From Candidatus Babelota bacterium (lineage in GTDB: Bacteria; Babelota; Babeliae; Babelales; JAUPTZ01), in NCBI GenBank assembly GCA_030917815.1, contig JAUPTZ010000001.1, forward strand, positions 93,178 through 157,177: a DNA stretch of 64,000 nt. The letters are read 5' to 3'. The position numbers and the translations under genes are program-made. Positions 1-9,733 of this stretch are shown one piece after another. A model generated the notes under the pieces. The model ran no database searches. It was given only the letters and a program-made list of their open reading frames with translations, and was not told the DNA's origin. The first letter of the stretch is position 1. The number at the start of each line of letters is the position of its first letter.

Positions 1-218
1 TGCTAAAGTGCGCGATGATTAGGGTTATTCAGCGGCAAGCCGGCCAATCGCGCACCGTGCTTTTTGTGCTTGATGATTTTGTAACTGATTTGGATAAGAA
101 AGTTATAGCGGCCTCATTAGCCATGGTGCAATCATTGGGTTGCGGAATTGTGGTTACCTGCCCACTGGCCGACATGGTGCAGTTTTCAACGCCATTCCAG
201 GTGGTAAAGCTCGGATAA
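1..218 (+). CDS. recF: C-terminal part of DNA replication/repair protein RecF (truncated by window start)
   Basis: Frame open from window start; VLFVLDDFVTDLDKKVIAASLAMVQSLGCGIVVTCP resembles the RecF Walker B/D-loop C-terminus (L.LIDD..SELD...). Confidence 0.6.
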   Translation, partial: LKCAMIRVIQRQAGQSRTVLFVLDDFVTDLDKKVIAASLAMVQSLGCGIVVTCPLADMVQFSTPFQVVKLG

Positions 219-316
219 TCCCTTTCGCCGGTCGGTCACAATTGACAATGGGAATTGCGTATCGCTATCCTATAAACGGTTATTGGTTTTTTATTTTAAA
301 CGATTGGTATAGCGTG

Positions 317-754
317 ATGCGTACATTTCGCCTATTATTTTTTTTTACTTTGCTTATTGCGGCTACAGAAGCTGCGCCTAAAATGTCCTATAATCTGCCA
401 CTGAGTATCGCTACCTATTTTGTTGCTAACTCCTTAACTACGCCGGGCAATTTCATGTGTGCCGGCTTTGGTCTTGGAAGTGCCGCAGCATTTGCTATCG
501 CATCGGCCAAAGCTGCAAATGACCTTCGGGCCTCCTTGAAAGGGGGCTTGCCCAAAGGCGTTATTGATGCAAGAATCAAAAAGATTAAAACTTACGTAGC
601 TCTTGCGCGGGTCGCTTTGCAGTTTGCGGCCTTTAGTGCGCTTCGTGCAAAAAATAGGCAGGGCTTTCTTGCTGCATGGGCGGCCAGTACCTTGACTTAT
701 TGGCTTGCCACCTCGCTCAGGAAAATAAATCTTGCCGGAATATCCTCCCTCTAG
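317..754 (+). CDS. Small secreted/membrane protein with signal peptide and two hydrophobic segments
   Basis: Track ORF 140-754; internal ATG at 317 gives signal peptide MRTFRLLFFFTLLIAATEAAP; similar layout to the next ORF. Confidence 0.55.
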   Translation: MRTFRLLFFFTLLIAATEAAPKMSYNLPLSIATYFVANSLTTPGNFMCAGFGLGSAAAFAIASAKAANDLRASLKGGLPKGVIDARIKKIKTYVALARVALQFAAFSALRAKNRQGFLAAWAASTLTYWLATSLRKINLAGISSL

Positions 755-890
755 CTTTGTTGAATTGCCTGTTGAGCATGTAGCAAAATCACGTATCGAT
801 ATCACAGAGAAGTCTTAAAAAATTATTGACCATCAAACTCATCCTGCTATGATGACGGTGCACCTGCTTTTACGAGAAGGAGTACCGATC

Positions 891-1334
891 ATGAAGATTT
901 TCTGTACTATGCATATCTCATTATTCTGCTTGCTGCTCTTGGGTAATACTTCATCGACGTTCGCCGGCTATACCAGTATGGCGATTGGGCCAGCCGCCTA
1001 TGTTGCCGCCCATGGGGCATCTGTAGCAACCAAGCCGCATCGCTGGGCCGCTCCGGCCATTGGCGCGGCTCCCACCATCGTCTTTGCTGGCCTAATTACG
1101 CAGTCCATTCTAAAAATGAAGGGGGCGCTCAAGCGACTCAACCTGCATGCCATTAAGGATGAGGCAAAACGAACAAAAATCTATCTAAAACTCTTCCAGT
1201 TTTCGCTCCAATTTACCCTTTTCAGTGCTCGCGGCACCAACGGCTTACCCGGACTGCTCACCAATTGTGCCGGCAGCCTGGCAATGCATTTTCTTATGCG
1301 TGGGCTGAAGCATTGGATGCTTGCTGGCCTTTAA
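891..1334 (+). CDS. Small secreted/membrane protein, probable paralogue of 317-754
   Basis: RBS-like gagaaggag before ATG 891; signal peptide MKIFCTMHISLFCLLLLGNTSSTFAG; shared pattern K.Y..L...LQF.LFSAR. Confidence 0.6.
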   Translation: MKIFCTMHISLFCLLLLGNTSSTFAGYTSMAIGPAAYVAAHGASVATKPHRWAAPAIGAAPTIVFAGLITQSILKMKGALKRLNLHAIKDEAKRTKIYLKLFQFSLQFTLFSARGTNGLPGLLTNCAGSLAMHFLMRGLKHWMLAGL

Positions 1335-1514
1335 TGGAATACTGAGTTTGGGGCCAAATTAGCCGATGAAAGGGCGCGCATAATTCACGCCGGCCTGTAA
1401 TTTTTATGGCCACTGGCTGCCCAAAAACAGGCCATTTAAGGCATATTTAACTTTTCGGCTTGATTTTCTTACAGAATATAATAGACTAATGGCCTCATTA
1501 CTACTCTCCTTCTT

Positions 1515-1550
1515 CCACCGCATGGGTTTTCTTGTGCGGTGGATTTTTTT
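1515..1550 (+). terminator. Rho-independent terminator
   Basis: ccaccgca-N12-tgcggtgg followed by attttttt. Confidence 0.75.
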
Positions 1551-1735
1551 ATTTAACATAATTGTCCTTATCGGCCATGCCTAGCTTTCAGGCCGGGCCT
1601 TGGTTTTTGTCTTAACTATGGTAAGCCGGCGCTCCCCTTCTCTATATTATGTCTTTGCTTTCTCTTGACGTTTTAGTGCACCCCGAGCCTACAATTTTTT
1701 ATAAATACCCTTTTGCTTCCCGAGAATGTGTAAGT

Positions 1736-2947
1736 ATGTCTTTTGTATTATGTGCTAAGCGTATCATTTCTGTAGTGGTCATCGCCGCCCTCCTCACTAA
1801 CACTCTCGGCGCCTGGGTACACCAAGCCAGTGTTGGTGTAGCGGTAGCCTGTGCCGGTTCAGCGACCTATTATGCCAATGAGTGGCGTCAGGCAAAAAAA
1901 GAACTTAAGGCGCTGGAGGTAGCCGAAAAACTGCATGGGCAAAAGAGTCCAAAAGGAATAGTTCTGCGGAAACTTTTAGCGGCACGCAAGAAATGTGCCA
2001 TTAGCTCTTTGGTCGCCCTTGTGGCCGCTTTAGTCGCATATCGAAGTCGCGGAGTGCAAGAGGTTCCGTCGGCAGATGCATCAAGCGTGGTTGGGCAACC
2101 CGTTGAGGCACTGATTGCTGCTAAGGCGACCGCTAACGTTACAGATAACTGTGGCGCTACGGCCCTTATGTGGGCCGCAATGAGGGGCGATGTCGAGGCC
2201 GTTGAGGCACTGATTAAAGCCGGCGCCGATGTTAACGCTCAGAATAAATTTGGCGATACCGTCCTCATATGGGCAATCAAGGGCGGCCATACCGAGATCG
2301 TTGATGCGCTGATTAAAGCCGATGTCGACGTTGTTGCTAAAAATAACGAAGGCGCTACGGCACTTATGATTGCTGCAGGCAATGGCCAGACCGCGGCTAT
2401 TGAAGCGCTGATTAAAGCCGGCACCGATGTTAATGCTACGAGTAACAATGGTTGGACAGCGCTTGTATGGGCAACTAAGCGTGGTCATACCGAGATCGCT
2501 ACACTGCTCGAGGCTGCGCAGAAGAAGAAATCGGTTCGCAGTGAGGAGGTAGTCGACCCAGAGGCACTCGGCGAAGATGGCTAAACCCCACTTATGCGTG
2601 CCGCGCGTGAGGGCGATTTGGACGGAATATGGACACTGATTGAAAATGGATCCACTGTTAATGCTGGAGGTAGCTCGGGCGCTACAGCACTTATGATTGC
2701 TGCAGATGTCCATGCCCTTAGGGTGCTGCTTGAAAATGGAGCTGCCGTTGATGCTAAAGATAGCAATGGTTGGACTGCACTTATGCATGCCGCAGACAGA
2801 GGCCATACCGAGACCGTTGAGGCGCTGATTGAAGCCGGCGCCGACGTTGATGCTACAAGTAAGAATGGTTCGACCGCGCTTATGGCTGCAGCAGACAAAG
2901 GTCATGCCGAGATTGTCACACTGCTCGAGGCGGCCCGGCGCGTCTAA
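1736..2947 (+). pseudogene. Ankyrin-repeat membrane protein interrupted by one in-frame TAA (2582-2584)
   Basis: ORFs 1736-2584 and 2594-2947 are in the same frame; DG-TAA-TPLMRAAREGD aligns to DGHTPLMRAARVGD and DGYTRLIRAARDGD in paralogues at 8180-9631 and 7009-8175. Confidence 0.75.
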
Positions 2948-3086
2948 AGATAGCGCACGCGTCCCTCTTTTTTATGCACACCCTGTTAAAAATTGTTGGT
3001 CCTCAGTTGTTGCATGATCAAAAATTTTGGTTTACGGTGATGCCTTGCTGTTACCAGTCACTTTTAGCGCTAGAAAGGCGGCCGCG

Positions 3087-3443
3087 ATGAATAAATATCT
3101 ATATCAATTCTTTAAGCTTCTCATGATCTGCATCGTGATGGTTCTTCTTTCCTGTGCAATTTCCATAAGTCTGATTCATTACTCGGCAAAGCAAGGCAAT
3201 CCCCGCGCGCAGGCAACACTCAGTTATATGTACTTTTTTGGTACTGGCGTGGAACAAAGTAAGGCCGATTCGGTTCGGTGGCTTGCTCGTGCCGGCAGCT
3301 CGGCCGTGCGCTGTGGCATCCAAAATGTCGTTGATACAAGTAAGAGTGCAGTAAAAAAAATTGGTACACAGGCATCTCGCATCATTGAAGTCTTTACGCT
3401 TACTCCCTGGCGAGCTTCGCCGGATGAAAATAAACCCCGTTAA
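3087..3443 (+). CDS. Membrane-anchored protein with one Sel1-like repeat
   Basis: N-terminal TM, then AKQGNPRAQATLSYMYFFGTGVEQSKADSVRWLARAG (Sel1-like pattern). Confidence 0.6.
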   Translation: MNKYLYQFFKLLMICIVMVLLSCAISISLIHYSAKQGNPRAQATLSYMYFFGTGVEQSKADSVRWLARAGSSAVRCGIQNVVDTSKSAVKKIGTQASRIIEVFTLTPWRASPDENKPR

Positions 3444-3454
3444 GGGGGCACCGG

Positions 3455-3943
3455 CTAGTGCGATGCTGCCGCCCTGCCAAGCCCGGTCATGCATATAGCA
3501 ATGGCATCGGTCACGTCTTCTTTAACGGTCGTGCCCAATGTTTTAAGCGCCGGAAAGAGTGTTGCCATCACGGTAGCGACCTGCTCCTTGCTTGCCTTGC
3601 CATACCCGGTAACTGCCTGCTTAATGTGGCATGGTGCTAGTTCATAGAGCGTAAGCGCATGCTGCTCACTTAATAAATAGAGAATCGATCGCAAATACCC
3701 CAGCTTTATAAAGCTTTGCGCATTTTTACCAAGGAACGGTGTTTCGATAGCGAGGTGAGTCACCTTGTGGGTAACGATTTTTTCGGTCATGAATTGGTAA
3801 AATCGGGCGATCCGGGCCGGTACTGTCTCGGTTGATTGCATGCCTAAGTAGCCGTAATCAAAAATGGCGGTCTTGCCGTTTGCAACACGGGCTATGGCAA
3901 AGCCGGTCACCAGAAGGCCAGGGTCGACACCGAGAAGTATCAT
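3455..3943 (-). CDS. ruvC: Crossover junction endodeoxyribonuclease RuvC
   Basis: MILLGVDPGLLVTGFAI, HLAIETPFLGKNAQS, QAVTGYGKASKEQV, KEDVTDAIAI are RuvC motifs. Confidence 0.9.
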   Translation of the reverse strand: MILLGVDPGLLVTGFAIARVANGKTAIFDYGYLGMQSTETVPARIARFYQFMTEKIVTHKVTHLAIETPFLGKNAQSFIKLGYLRSILYLLSEQHALTLYELAPCHIKQAVTGYGKASKEQVATVMATLFPALKTLGTTVKEDVTDAIAICMTGLGRAAASH

Positions 3944-4926
3944 TTTTTAGTACTACCATCGGTGAGGCTTAAGCTGCCATCCATAAAAAGTGGCATAGCT
4001 TTCCGCTCCGGTTCGGTTGCGATATGCCAACAGCGCTGTAAGAATTCATCTTCACCAATCGCTTGAAAAAGCTCATCCTCGATACTCTCTTGGGTAGTGG
4101 TAGCAGGTAGGCTGTATTTTTTCAAATCGGCAAGCATAAGCCGTATCGCCTGCTTAAAGAGCAAGAAAATACCGCATGGGGCAGGAAGACCAATAAAATC
4201 CCTAGCCGCGTAGGCAAGTATTCTTAGATTGTTCATAAAACCGGTGCGTGTTGCGCCATTGCTATATAAATCTGCCCAGCGCACCGCAAGTTCCTCTCGA
4301 AATCCTCCACCACTAGTACCGGTACTACCGCAAGCATCCATGTACTCCGGCACAAAACGATGCAAAAGCACTCCCCACAGATAAATAAACAGTGTTCCTA
4401 TTTTTTTCTTTGGCCCGCTATTGTTATACGTCATCATATATTTCCACCAGCTCGTATAGGCGGCCGCTTCACCGGTTACCGTTGAAAGCAGAAGCTTTGC
4501 CGGCGATAGGCCGCCAGCACATTCTTTAAGTAAATAGTCGGTGCAATCACTTTTATCGTCAGGTCGAAACCCGGCATACGCCTTAGTAAGAGATCCCCTA
4601 AACGCCGCCCTTCCCTCTTCTGAGAGGCAGGCTTCATAGGTTTGTTCTATGATGGTGCGTACTTGCTCGGTCACTGCGCGATCCTGATCGAGCATGAGTA
4701 AATTTTTGAAGCTTCCGTCTGGCTGTCTTTCAGCCAAATAAGGAGACAGTCTCTCACCGGTGTAGTAGAATTCGACAAGATTTTGGAGGTTGCTTTTTTC
4801 GGTCGACGTTAGGCTGGTAGAAATTAAGCAAGAGGCTGGCCGCGCCGACTCAGACGCATTAATAGCCATGGCGCTGCATGCAAGCACTAGCAGCACAGCA
4901 TGCACTTTTTGTATTGTATTCATCAT
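3940..4926 (-). CDS. Secreted hypothetical protein
   Basis: Signal peptide at internal Met (MMNTIQKVHAVLLVLACSAMAINAS); overlaps ruvC start. Confidence 0.6.
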   Translation of the reverse strand: MMNTIQKVHAVLLVLACSAMAINASESARPASCLISTSLTSTEKSNLQNLVEFYYTGERLSPYLAERQPDGSFKNLLMLDQDRAVTEQVRTIIEQTYEACLSEEGRAAFRGSLTKAYAGFRPDDKSDCTDYLLKECAGGLSPAKLLLSTVTGEAAAYTSWWKYMMTYNNSGPKKKIGTLFIYLWGVLLHRFVPEYMDACGSTGTSGGGFREELAVRWADLYSNGATRTGFMNNLRILAYAARDFIGLPAPCGIFLLFKQAIRLMLADLKKYSLPATTTQESIEDELFQAIGEDEFLQRCWHIATEPERKAMPLFMDGSLSLTDGSTKK

Positions 4927-4933
4927 ATATCCC

Positions 4934-5842
4934 CTATATATCATCCATGCTAAGCGCGCCGAGATCTCTGTCTTCGGCCAAGTCGCCCTCTCCTTGTGCA
5001 TAGTCTGAGATATGCCCGCCAAGCTCACTTGATGCCGTATTAAATTCTCGGTCGATCGCTGCAACCGCTGCGCCGTAATAGTCATTAAGTAATGCACTGT
5101 CGGCCGTATCTGGAAAATATCGGCCTATCTTGTCGGGAGCATAGGCAAGAATGAGCTTGGTACACTTTCCTGAACTCTCTGGCAGCTTTTCGGTGCCGAG
5201 CAATATTTTAAGAAGCATTGAGTTTTTTACCGCGCTTTTTGCATCGCCCCCTGCCATATGAAAGGCATTCATGCGGTCAACAATGGTGTTATATTTTAAA
5301 ATGACGTCGCGGTCGCCCGGTGTCTCTGGTAAGGCCTTATGTGCATAGTCAGGCTTAGCAATCACCACTTCACCGGTCGGCGCCACTGGTGGCCGGGCTT
5401 CCCGTGGTGTGCGCCCGATATCGCCTGGCTTCGCCTCTCGCCTTATCAAAGGCTTTTCTGAAGGCTTTTCTGGCTGCGGTACTTCGCCGAGCGTGGTTGT
5501 TGGCGCAGCGCTACCATAGTTATGGGCGATTAAATAAACGGTCCAAATGAGCGCAGCTCCAGTACCACCCATAAGCATTTTTTTAAGACGCTGTAGGCCG
5601 GCCCGCTTCTTTATAAGTGCGGTGTAATCGTTGCCTAAGGAATTACATGAGCCGATATAATCTAGTTCTTCAGAAAGCGCGGCAATTCGTTGATCAATAA
5701 AGCGTAGTCCGATCGCCTGTGCCGCCATAAGGCCAACCGACGTAACAAGGTGGCGCTTTTTTTGCAGCTCGGCCGGAACCCAACCAAAACAAGAAGTTGC
5801 TATACAAGAAAAAAGGGTAAAGAGTAAAAATGACTTATTCAT
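4934..5842 (-). CDS. Secreted/membrane protein with N-terminal two-TM hairpin
   Basis: Signal peptide MNKSFLLFTLFSCIATSCFG; upstream part of track ORF overlaps the ankyrin gene and is not credible. Confidence 0.6.
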   Translation of the reverse strand: MNKSFLLFTLFSCIATSCFGWVPAELQKKRHLVTSVGLMAAQAIGLRFIDQRIAALSEELDYIGSCNSLGNDYTALIKKRAGLQRLKKMLMGGTGAALIWTVYLIAHNYGSAAPTTTLGEVPQPEKPSEKPLIRREAKPGDIGRTPREARPPVAPTGEVVIAKPDYAHKALPETPGDRDVILKYNTIVDRMNAFHMAGGDAKSAVKNSMLLKILLGTEKLPESSGKCTKLILAYAPDKIGRYFPDTADSALLNDYYGAAVAAIDREFNTASSELGGHISDYAQGEGDLAEDRDLGALSMDDI

Positions 5843-5885
5843 ACTAAAATAGTACATAGTAAGTCTCCCTGTTGTCAATATGGGG

Positions 5886-7004
5886 CTACTTTGCCCCGGC
5901 CGCCTCAAGTAATGCAATGAGATCTGCGCTGCGGCCCCTGCGCTGAGCATTCGTAAGCACGGTGCGACCCTCAGCATCTGTCGCATTAATATCAGCGCCA
6001 TTATCCAGAAGTATTTTAGCCACCGCAACAGGCGAAGAGCCCTCGCTCGAATACCAAGTTGTCCTCTGCAGCGCGGTAGCGGAGTCCACACCTTTAGCAT
6101 TAACATTAGCACCACGAGCGAGCAGTATTTTTATAACGTCGACATACCCTTGTTGCGCAGCCCACATAAGCGCCGTGCCCGCCACGCTATCTGCATCAAC
6201 ATCGGCTCCTTTATCAAGAAGCATCTCGACTATCTCGACATGCCTGTTTGCGGCTGCCCATATAAGCGCTGTCATGCCGTTTTGATCACGGGCGTTAATA
6301 TCAGCACCGGCCTTGATAAGTCTCTGTGCCTCACCAGCATTGCCGTCACGCGCAGCGCGCACAAGTGCGGCAAGGTCCATCCTATTTCGTTCCTCTAGGT
6401 TGGCATTATCGCTGATAGCCGTTGGCGCTTCTTCGGGCGGTGTTATTTCTAGTGCAGTTGCGCCGCCAGGTCTTTCCTCGAGTGGCACTGGAGCCTCAAG
6501 TACTGATGAGAAGCCGTCATCCTCCACAGGCATTTCTTTGGGCGGTATTTCTGCTAGTACCGTTGTGTTGCCAGGCTTTTCCTCGGGAGACACTAGCGTG
6601 TCGATAGCGCCAAATTCTTTCTTCGATGCTATCCCCTTTGGCTGATCCATCGCACTTGATCTATCTACCGAAGGCGACTCTTTTTCTCCGCGACTTCTCC
6701 ACGCGGCCAGTGCTGCTAAAAGGGCAACCAAAGAGCTAATAGCACATTTCTTTCGTGCCGCAATCAGCTTGCGCAGCACCATACCCTTGGCAGTGTTTGG
6801 GCCATGTAACTTTTCCGCCGCTACCAACACATCAAGTTCCTTTTTTGCCTGTCGCCACTCGTTGGCGTAATAGGCCGCTGAGCCGGCACCGACTACTGCC
6901 ACACCAGTGCTAGCTTGGTGCACCCAGGCGCCGAGCGTGTTGCTAAGAAAACAGGTAATAACTGCTGCGCATGCAAGATGCTTCGCTAATGTTAATGTAT
7001 TAAT
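5886..7004 (-). CDS. Ankyrin-repeat membrane protein; apparent ATT start
   Basis: Ankyrin repeats (GADINARDQNGMTALIWAAANRHVEIVEMLL); N-module aligns with 8180-9631; aaaggag precedes ATT at 7004 where the paralogue has ATG. Confidence 0.7.
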   Translation of the reverse strand: MNTLTLAKHLACAAVITCFLSNTLGAWVHQASTGVAVVGAGSAAYYANEWRQAKKELDVLVAAEKLHGPNTAKGMVLRKLIAARKKCAISSLVALLAALAAWRSRGEKESPSVDRSSAMDQPKGIASKKEFGAIDTLVSPEEKPGNTTVLAEIPPKEMPVEDDGFSSVLEAPVPLEERPGGATALEITPPEEAPTAISDNANLEERNRMDLAALVRAARDGNAGEAQRLIKAGADINARDQNGMTALIWAAANRHVEIVEMLLDKGADVDADSVAGTALMWAAQQGYVDVIKILLARGANVNAKGVDSATALQRTTWYSSEGSSPVAVAKILLDNGADINATDAEGRTVLTNAQRRGRSADLIALLEAAGAK

Positions 7005-7008
7005 GGCC

Positions 7009-8175
7009 CTACTCCTTTGCTTTTTGTGCCGCCTCAAGTAATGCAATAATCTCGGCATGGCCCTTGCCCGCTGCATACATAAGGGCGGTAAGCCCATCAT
7101 TATTTCTAGCATCAACGTCGACGCCGGCTTCCATCAGTGCCTCAACGGACTCGGTATGGCCATTGCGCGCTGCAAACATAAGTGCAGTAAAACCATATCT
7201 ATTTTTAGCATTAACCTTGGCATTGGCCGTAATCAGTGCCTTAATGGCCTTGACATCGCCCTTGATTGCGGCCCATATGAGTGCGCTAACGCCACAGTTA
7301 TCTGTAGCGTTAACATCGGCATCGGCTGCAATCAGTGCCTCAATGGCCGCGGTATGACCACATTCTGCCGCATACATAAGGGCGGTAAACCCATCGACAT
7401 TTCTAGTATCAACATCGGCACCGGCCATAATCAGTGCCTTAATAGCCTTGACACCGCCCGTACCCGCTGCATACATAAGGGCGGTCCAACCCAAGTCATT
7501 TATAACATTAACATCGGCGTGGGCTGCAATCAGTGCCTTAACGGCCGCGGTATGGCCAGATTCGGCTGCAAACATAAGGGCCGTAGAGCCAATGTTACTT
7601 CTCGCTTCAACATCGGCACCAGCTGTAATCAGCGCCTGTATTTCGTCCATGTCGCCGTCACGCGCAGCGCGTATAAGCCGAGTGTACCCATCCTTATCTT
7701 GCTCCTCTACATTGGCAGCATCGCCGGTAGCCGACGACTTTTCTTCGGGTGGTTCTTCTACTAGTGCAGCTTCCCCGACAGGCTTTGTCTTGGAAAGCCC
7801 TGGTACATAGGGTTGCCCAACCACGCTTGATGCATCTGCCGACGGAACCTCTTGCACTCCGCGACTTCGATATGCGGCTAAAGCGGCCAAAAGGGCGACC
7901 AAAGAACTAATCGCACATTTCTTTCGTGCCGCTAAAAGTTTGCGTAGAACCATTCCTTTTGGACTTTTTTGCCCCTGCAGCTTTTCGGCTACCTCCAGCG
8001 CCTTAAGTTCCTTTTTTGCCTGCCGCCACTCATTGGCATAATAGGTCGCTGAACCAGCACCGGCTACTGCGACACCAGCACTTGCCTGGTGCACCCAGGC
8101 GCCGAGAGTGCCGTCAAGGAAAAAAGCTACAGCCGTTATACATGCCATGTGCCTTACTAATGCTTGTAATTTCAT
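7009..8175 (-). CDS. Ankyrin-repeat membrane protein
   Basis: N-module MKLQALVRHMACITAVAFFLDGTLGAWVHQASAGVAVAGAGSA; six or more ankyrin repeats. Confidence 0.85.
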   Translation of the reverse strand: MKLQALVRHMACITAVAFFLDGTLGAWVHQASAGVAVAGAGSATYYANEWRQAKKELKALEVAEKLQGQKSPKGMVLRKLLAARKKCAISSLVALLAALAAYRSRGVQEVPSADASSVVGQPYVPGLSKTKPVGEAALVEEPPEEKSSATGDAANVEEQDKDGYTRLIRAARDGDMDEIQALITAGADVEARSNIGSTALMFAAESGHTAAVKALIAAHADVNVINDLGWTALMYAAGTGGVKAIKALIMAGADVDTRNVDGFTALMYAAECGHTAAIEALIAADADVNATDNCGVSALIWAAIKGDVKAIKALITANAKVNAKNRYGFTALMFAARNGHTESVEALMEAGVDVDARNNDGLTALMYAAGKGHAEIIALLEAAQKAKE

Positions 8176-8179
8176 AATC

Positions 8180-9631
8180 TTATTCCTTTGCTTTCTGGGC
8201 CGCCTCAAGTAATGCAACAATGTCGGAGTAGCCATTGTCCGAGGCTATTGTAAGCGCGGTATCGCCAATCTCATTTCTAGCATCAACGTCGGCGCCAGCT
8301 TCAATCAGTACCGTAATGCCCTCGGCATTACGGTAGGCATACATAAGTGCGGTCCAGCCAGTGCTAGCTTTAGCATCAACATCGGCTCCATTTTCAAGCA
8401 GCACCCTAAGGGCATCGACATGGCCATTGCCTGCAGCAATCATAAGTGCGGTCAAACCGCTGCCTCCAGCATTAACAGTGGCCCCATTTTCAAGCAGCAC
8501 CCTAAGGACCTCGACATGGCCATTCTGCGCCGCTTTCATAAGTGCGGTCAACCCAATGCTATTTTTAGCATTAATGGCAGCTCCATTTTCAAGCAGCACC
8601 CTAAGGGCATCAACATGGCCATTTTCTGCCGCCAGCATAAGTGCCGTAAGCCAAAAGTTGCCTCTAGCATCAACATCAGCTCCATTTTCAAGCAGCACCC
8701 TAAGAGCCTCGACATGGCCGTCTCGTGCCGCCCACGTAAGCGCTGTCCAACCATTGTTACTTGTAGCATCAACATCAGCGCCGGCCTTAATCAGTGTCTC
8801 AATAACCTCGGTATGACCACATTCGGCCGCATACATAAGTGCGGTAAACCCATCATTATTTCTAGCATCAACCTCGGCACCGGCTGTAATCAGTGCCTCA
8901 GCGGCCTCAGCATGGCCACATTCGGCTGCAAACATAAGGGCCGTAGAATAAATGTTACTTCTAGCTTCAATGACGGCGCCGGCTTTAACCAGTGTTTGCA
9001 TCTCGCCAATATCACCGACTCGCGCAGCGCGCATAAGCGGAGTGTGCCCATCTTTATCTTGCTCCTCTAAATTGGCACTATCACGGCGAACTGGCGGCGT
9101 TTCTTCGGGTGGTGTTTCTACTAGTGCAGTTGCACTGGCAAGCTTTGTTGCCGGAGGCACCGGTATGTCAATTGCTTTAGATTTTTTCTTAGGCGTTGCC
9201 TTTAGGGGCTTAACTATGCCGTCTGAAGCTAGAAGCGGCAGTGCAGCACTACCGTCCTCTTTCTTAGGTTGCTCAACCGCACCTGATCTATCTACCGAAG
9301 GCGACTCTTTTTCTCCGCGACTTCTCCACGCGGCCAGCGCTGCTAAAAGGGCAACCAAAGAGCTAATGGCACATTTCTTTCGTGCCGCGATCAACTTGCG
9401 TAGCACTATGCCGTTTGGACTCTTTTGCCCCTGCAGTTTCTCCGCTGCTTCCAGCGCCTTAAGCTCTTTTTTTGCCTGCCGCCACTCGTTGGCGTAATAA
9501 CCAGCTGAGCCGGCACCGGCTACTGCTACGCCAGCACTGGTTTGGTGTACCCAGGCGCCGAGAGTGCTGCTAAGAAAACAGGTAATAACTGCTACGCATG
9601 CAAGATGCTTCGCTAATGCTTGCAATTTCAT
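8180..9631 (-). CDS. Ankyrin-repeat membrane protein
   Basis: N-module MKLQALAKHLACVAVITCFLSSTLGAWVHQTS; about nine ankyrin repeats with VLRVLLENGA(D/A)V units. Confidence 0.88.
   Translation of the reverse strand: MKLQALAKHLACVAVITCFLSSTLGAWVHQTSAGVAVAGAGSAGYYANEWRQAKKELKALEAAEKLQGQKSPNGIVLRKLIAARKKCAISSLVALLAALAAWRSRGEKESPSVDRSGAVEQPKKEDGSAALPLLASDGIVKPLKATPKKKSKAIDIPVPPATKLASATALVETPPEETPPVRRDSANLEEQDKDGHTPLMRAARVGDIGEMQTLVKAGAVIEARSNIYSTALMFAAECGHAEAAEALITAGAEVDARNNDGFTALMYAAECGHTEVIETLIKAGADVDATSNNGWTALTWAARDGHVEALRVLLENGADVDARGNFWLTALMLAAENGHVDALRVLLENGAAINAKNSIGLTALMKAAQNGHVEVLRVLLENGATVNAGGSGLTALMIAAGNGHVDALRVLLENGADVDAKASTGWTALMYAYRNAEGITVLIEAGADVDARNEIGDTALTIASDNGYSDIVALLEAAQKAKE
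8388..8710. repeat. Approx. 99-bp tandem DNA repeats encoding 33-aa ankyrin units
   Basis: ccattttcaagcagcaccctaag recurs at about 99-bp spacing (roughly 8388, 8487, 8585, 8684). Confidence 0.75.
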
Positions 9632-9733
9632 GACTCTATTCCCTATCGATTATCCATCCCGCCATGCGTACCAAACGTTAGCGCTTGAGTAGTTACACCC
9701 AAACACTTTGGAATGCTACATGCTGCTGGCAGA

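Noticed and set aside
2081-2905. Long antisense ORFs opposite ankyrin genes (2081-2905, 7057-7764, 8361-8816, 8420-9070)
   Set aside because: Periodic translations mirror the ankyrin repeats on the other strand; shadow ORFs from compositional bias, no own signals.
8388-8710. CRISPR-like periodic repeat at 99 bp
   Set aside because: Encodes ankyrin units in frame; no spacers or cas genes.
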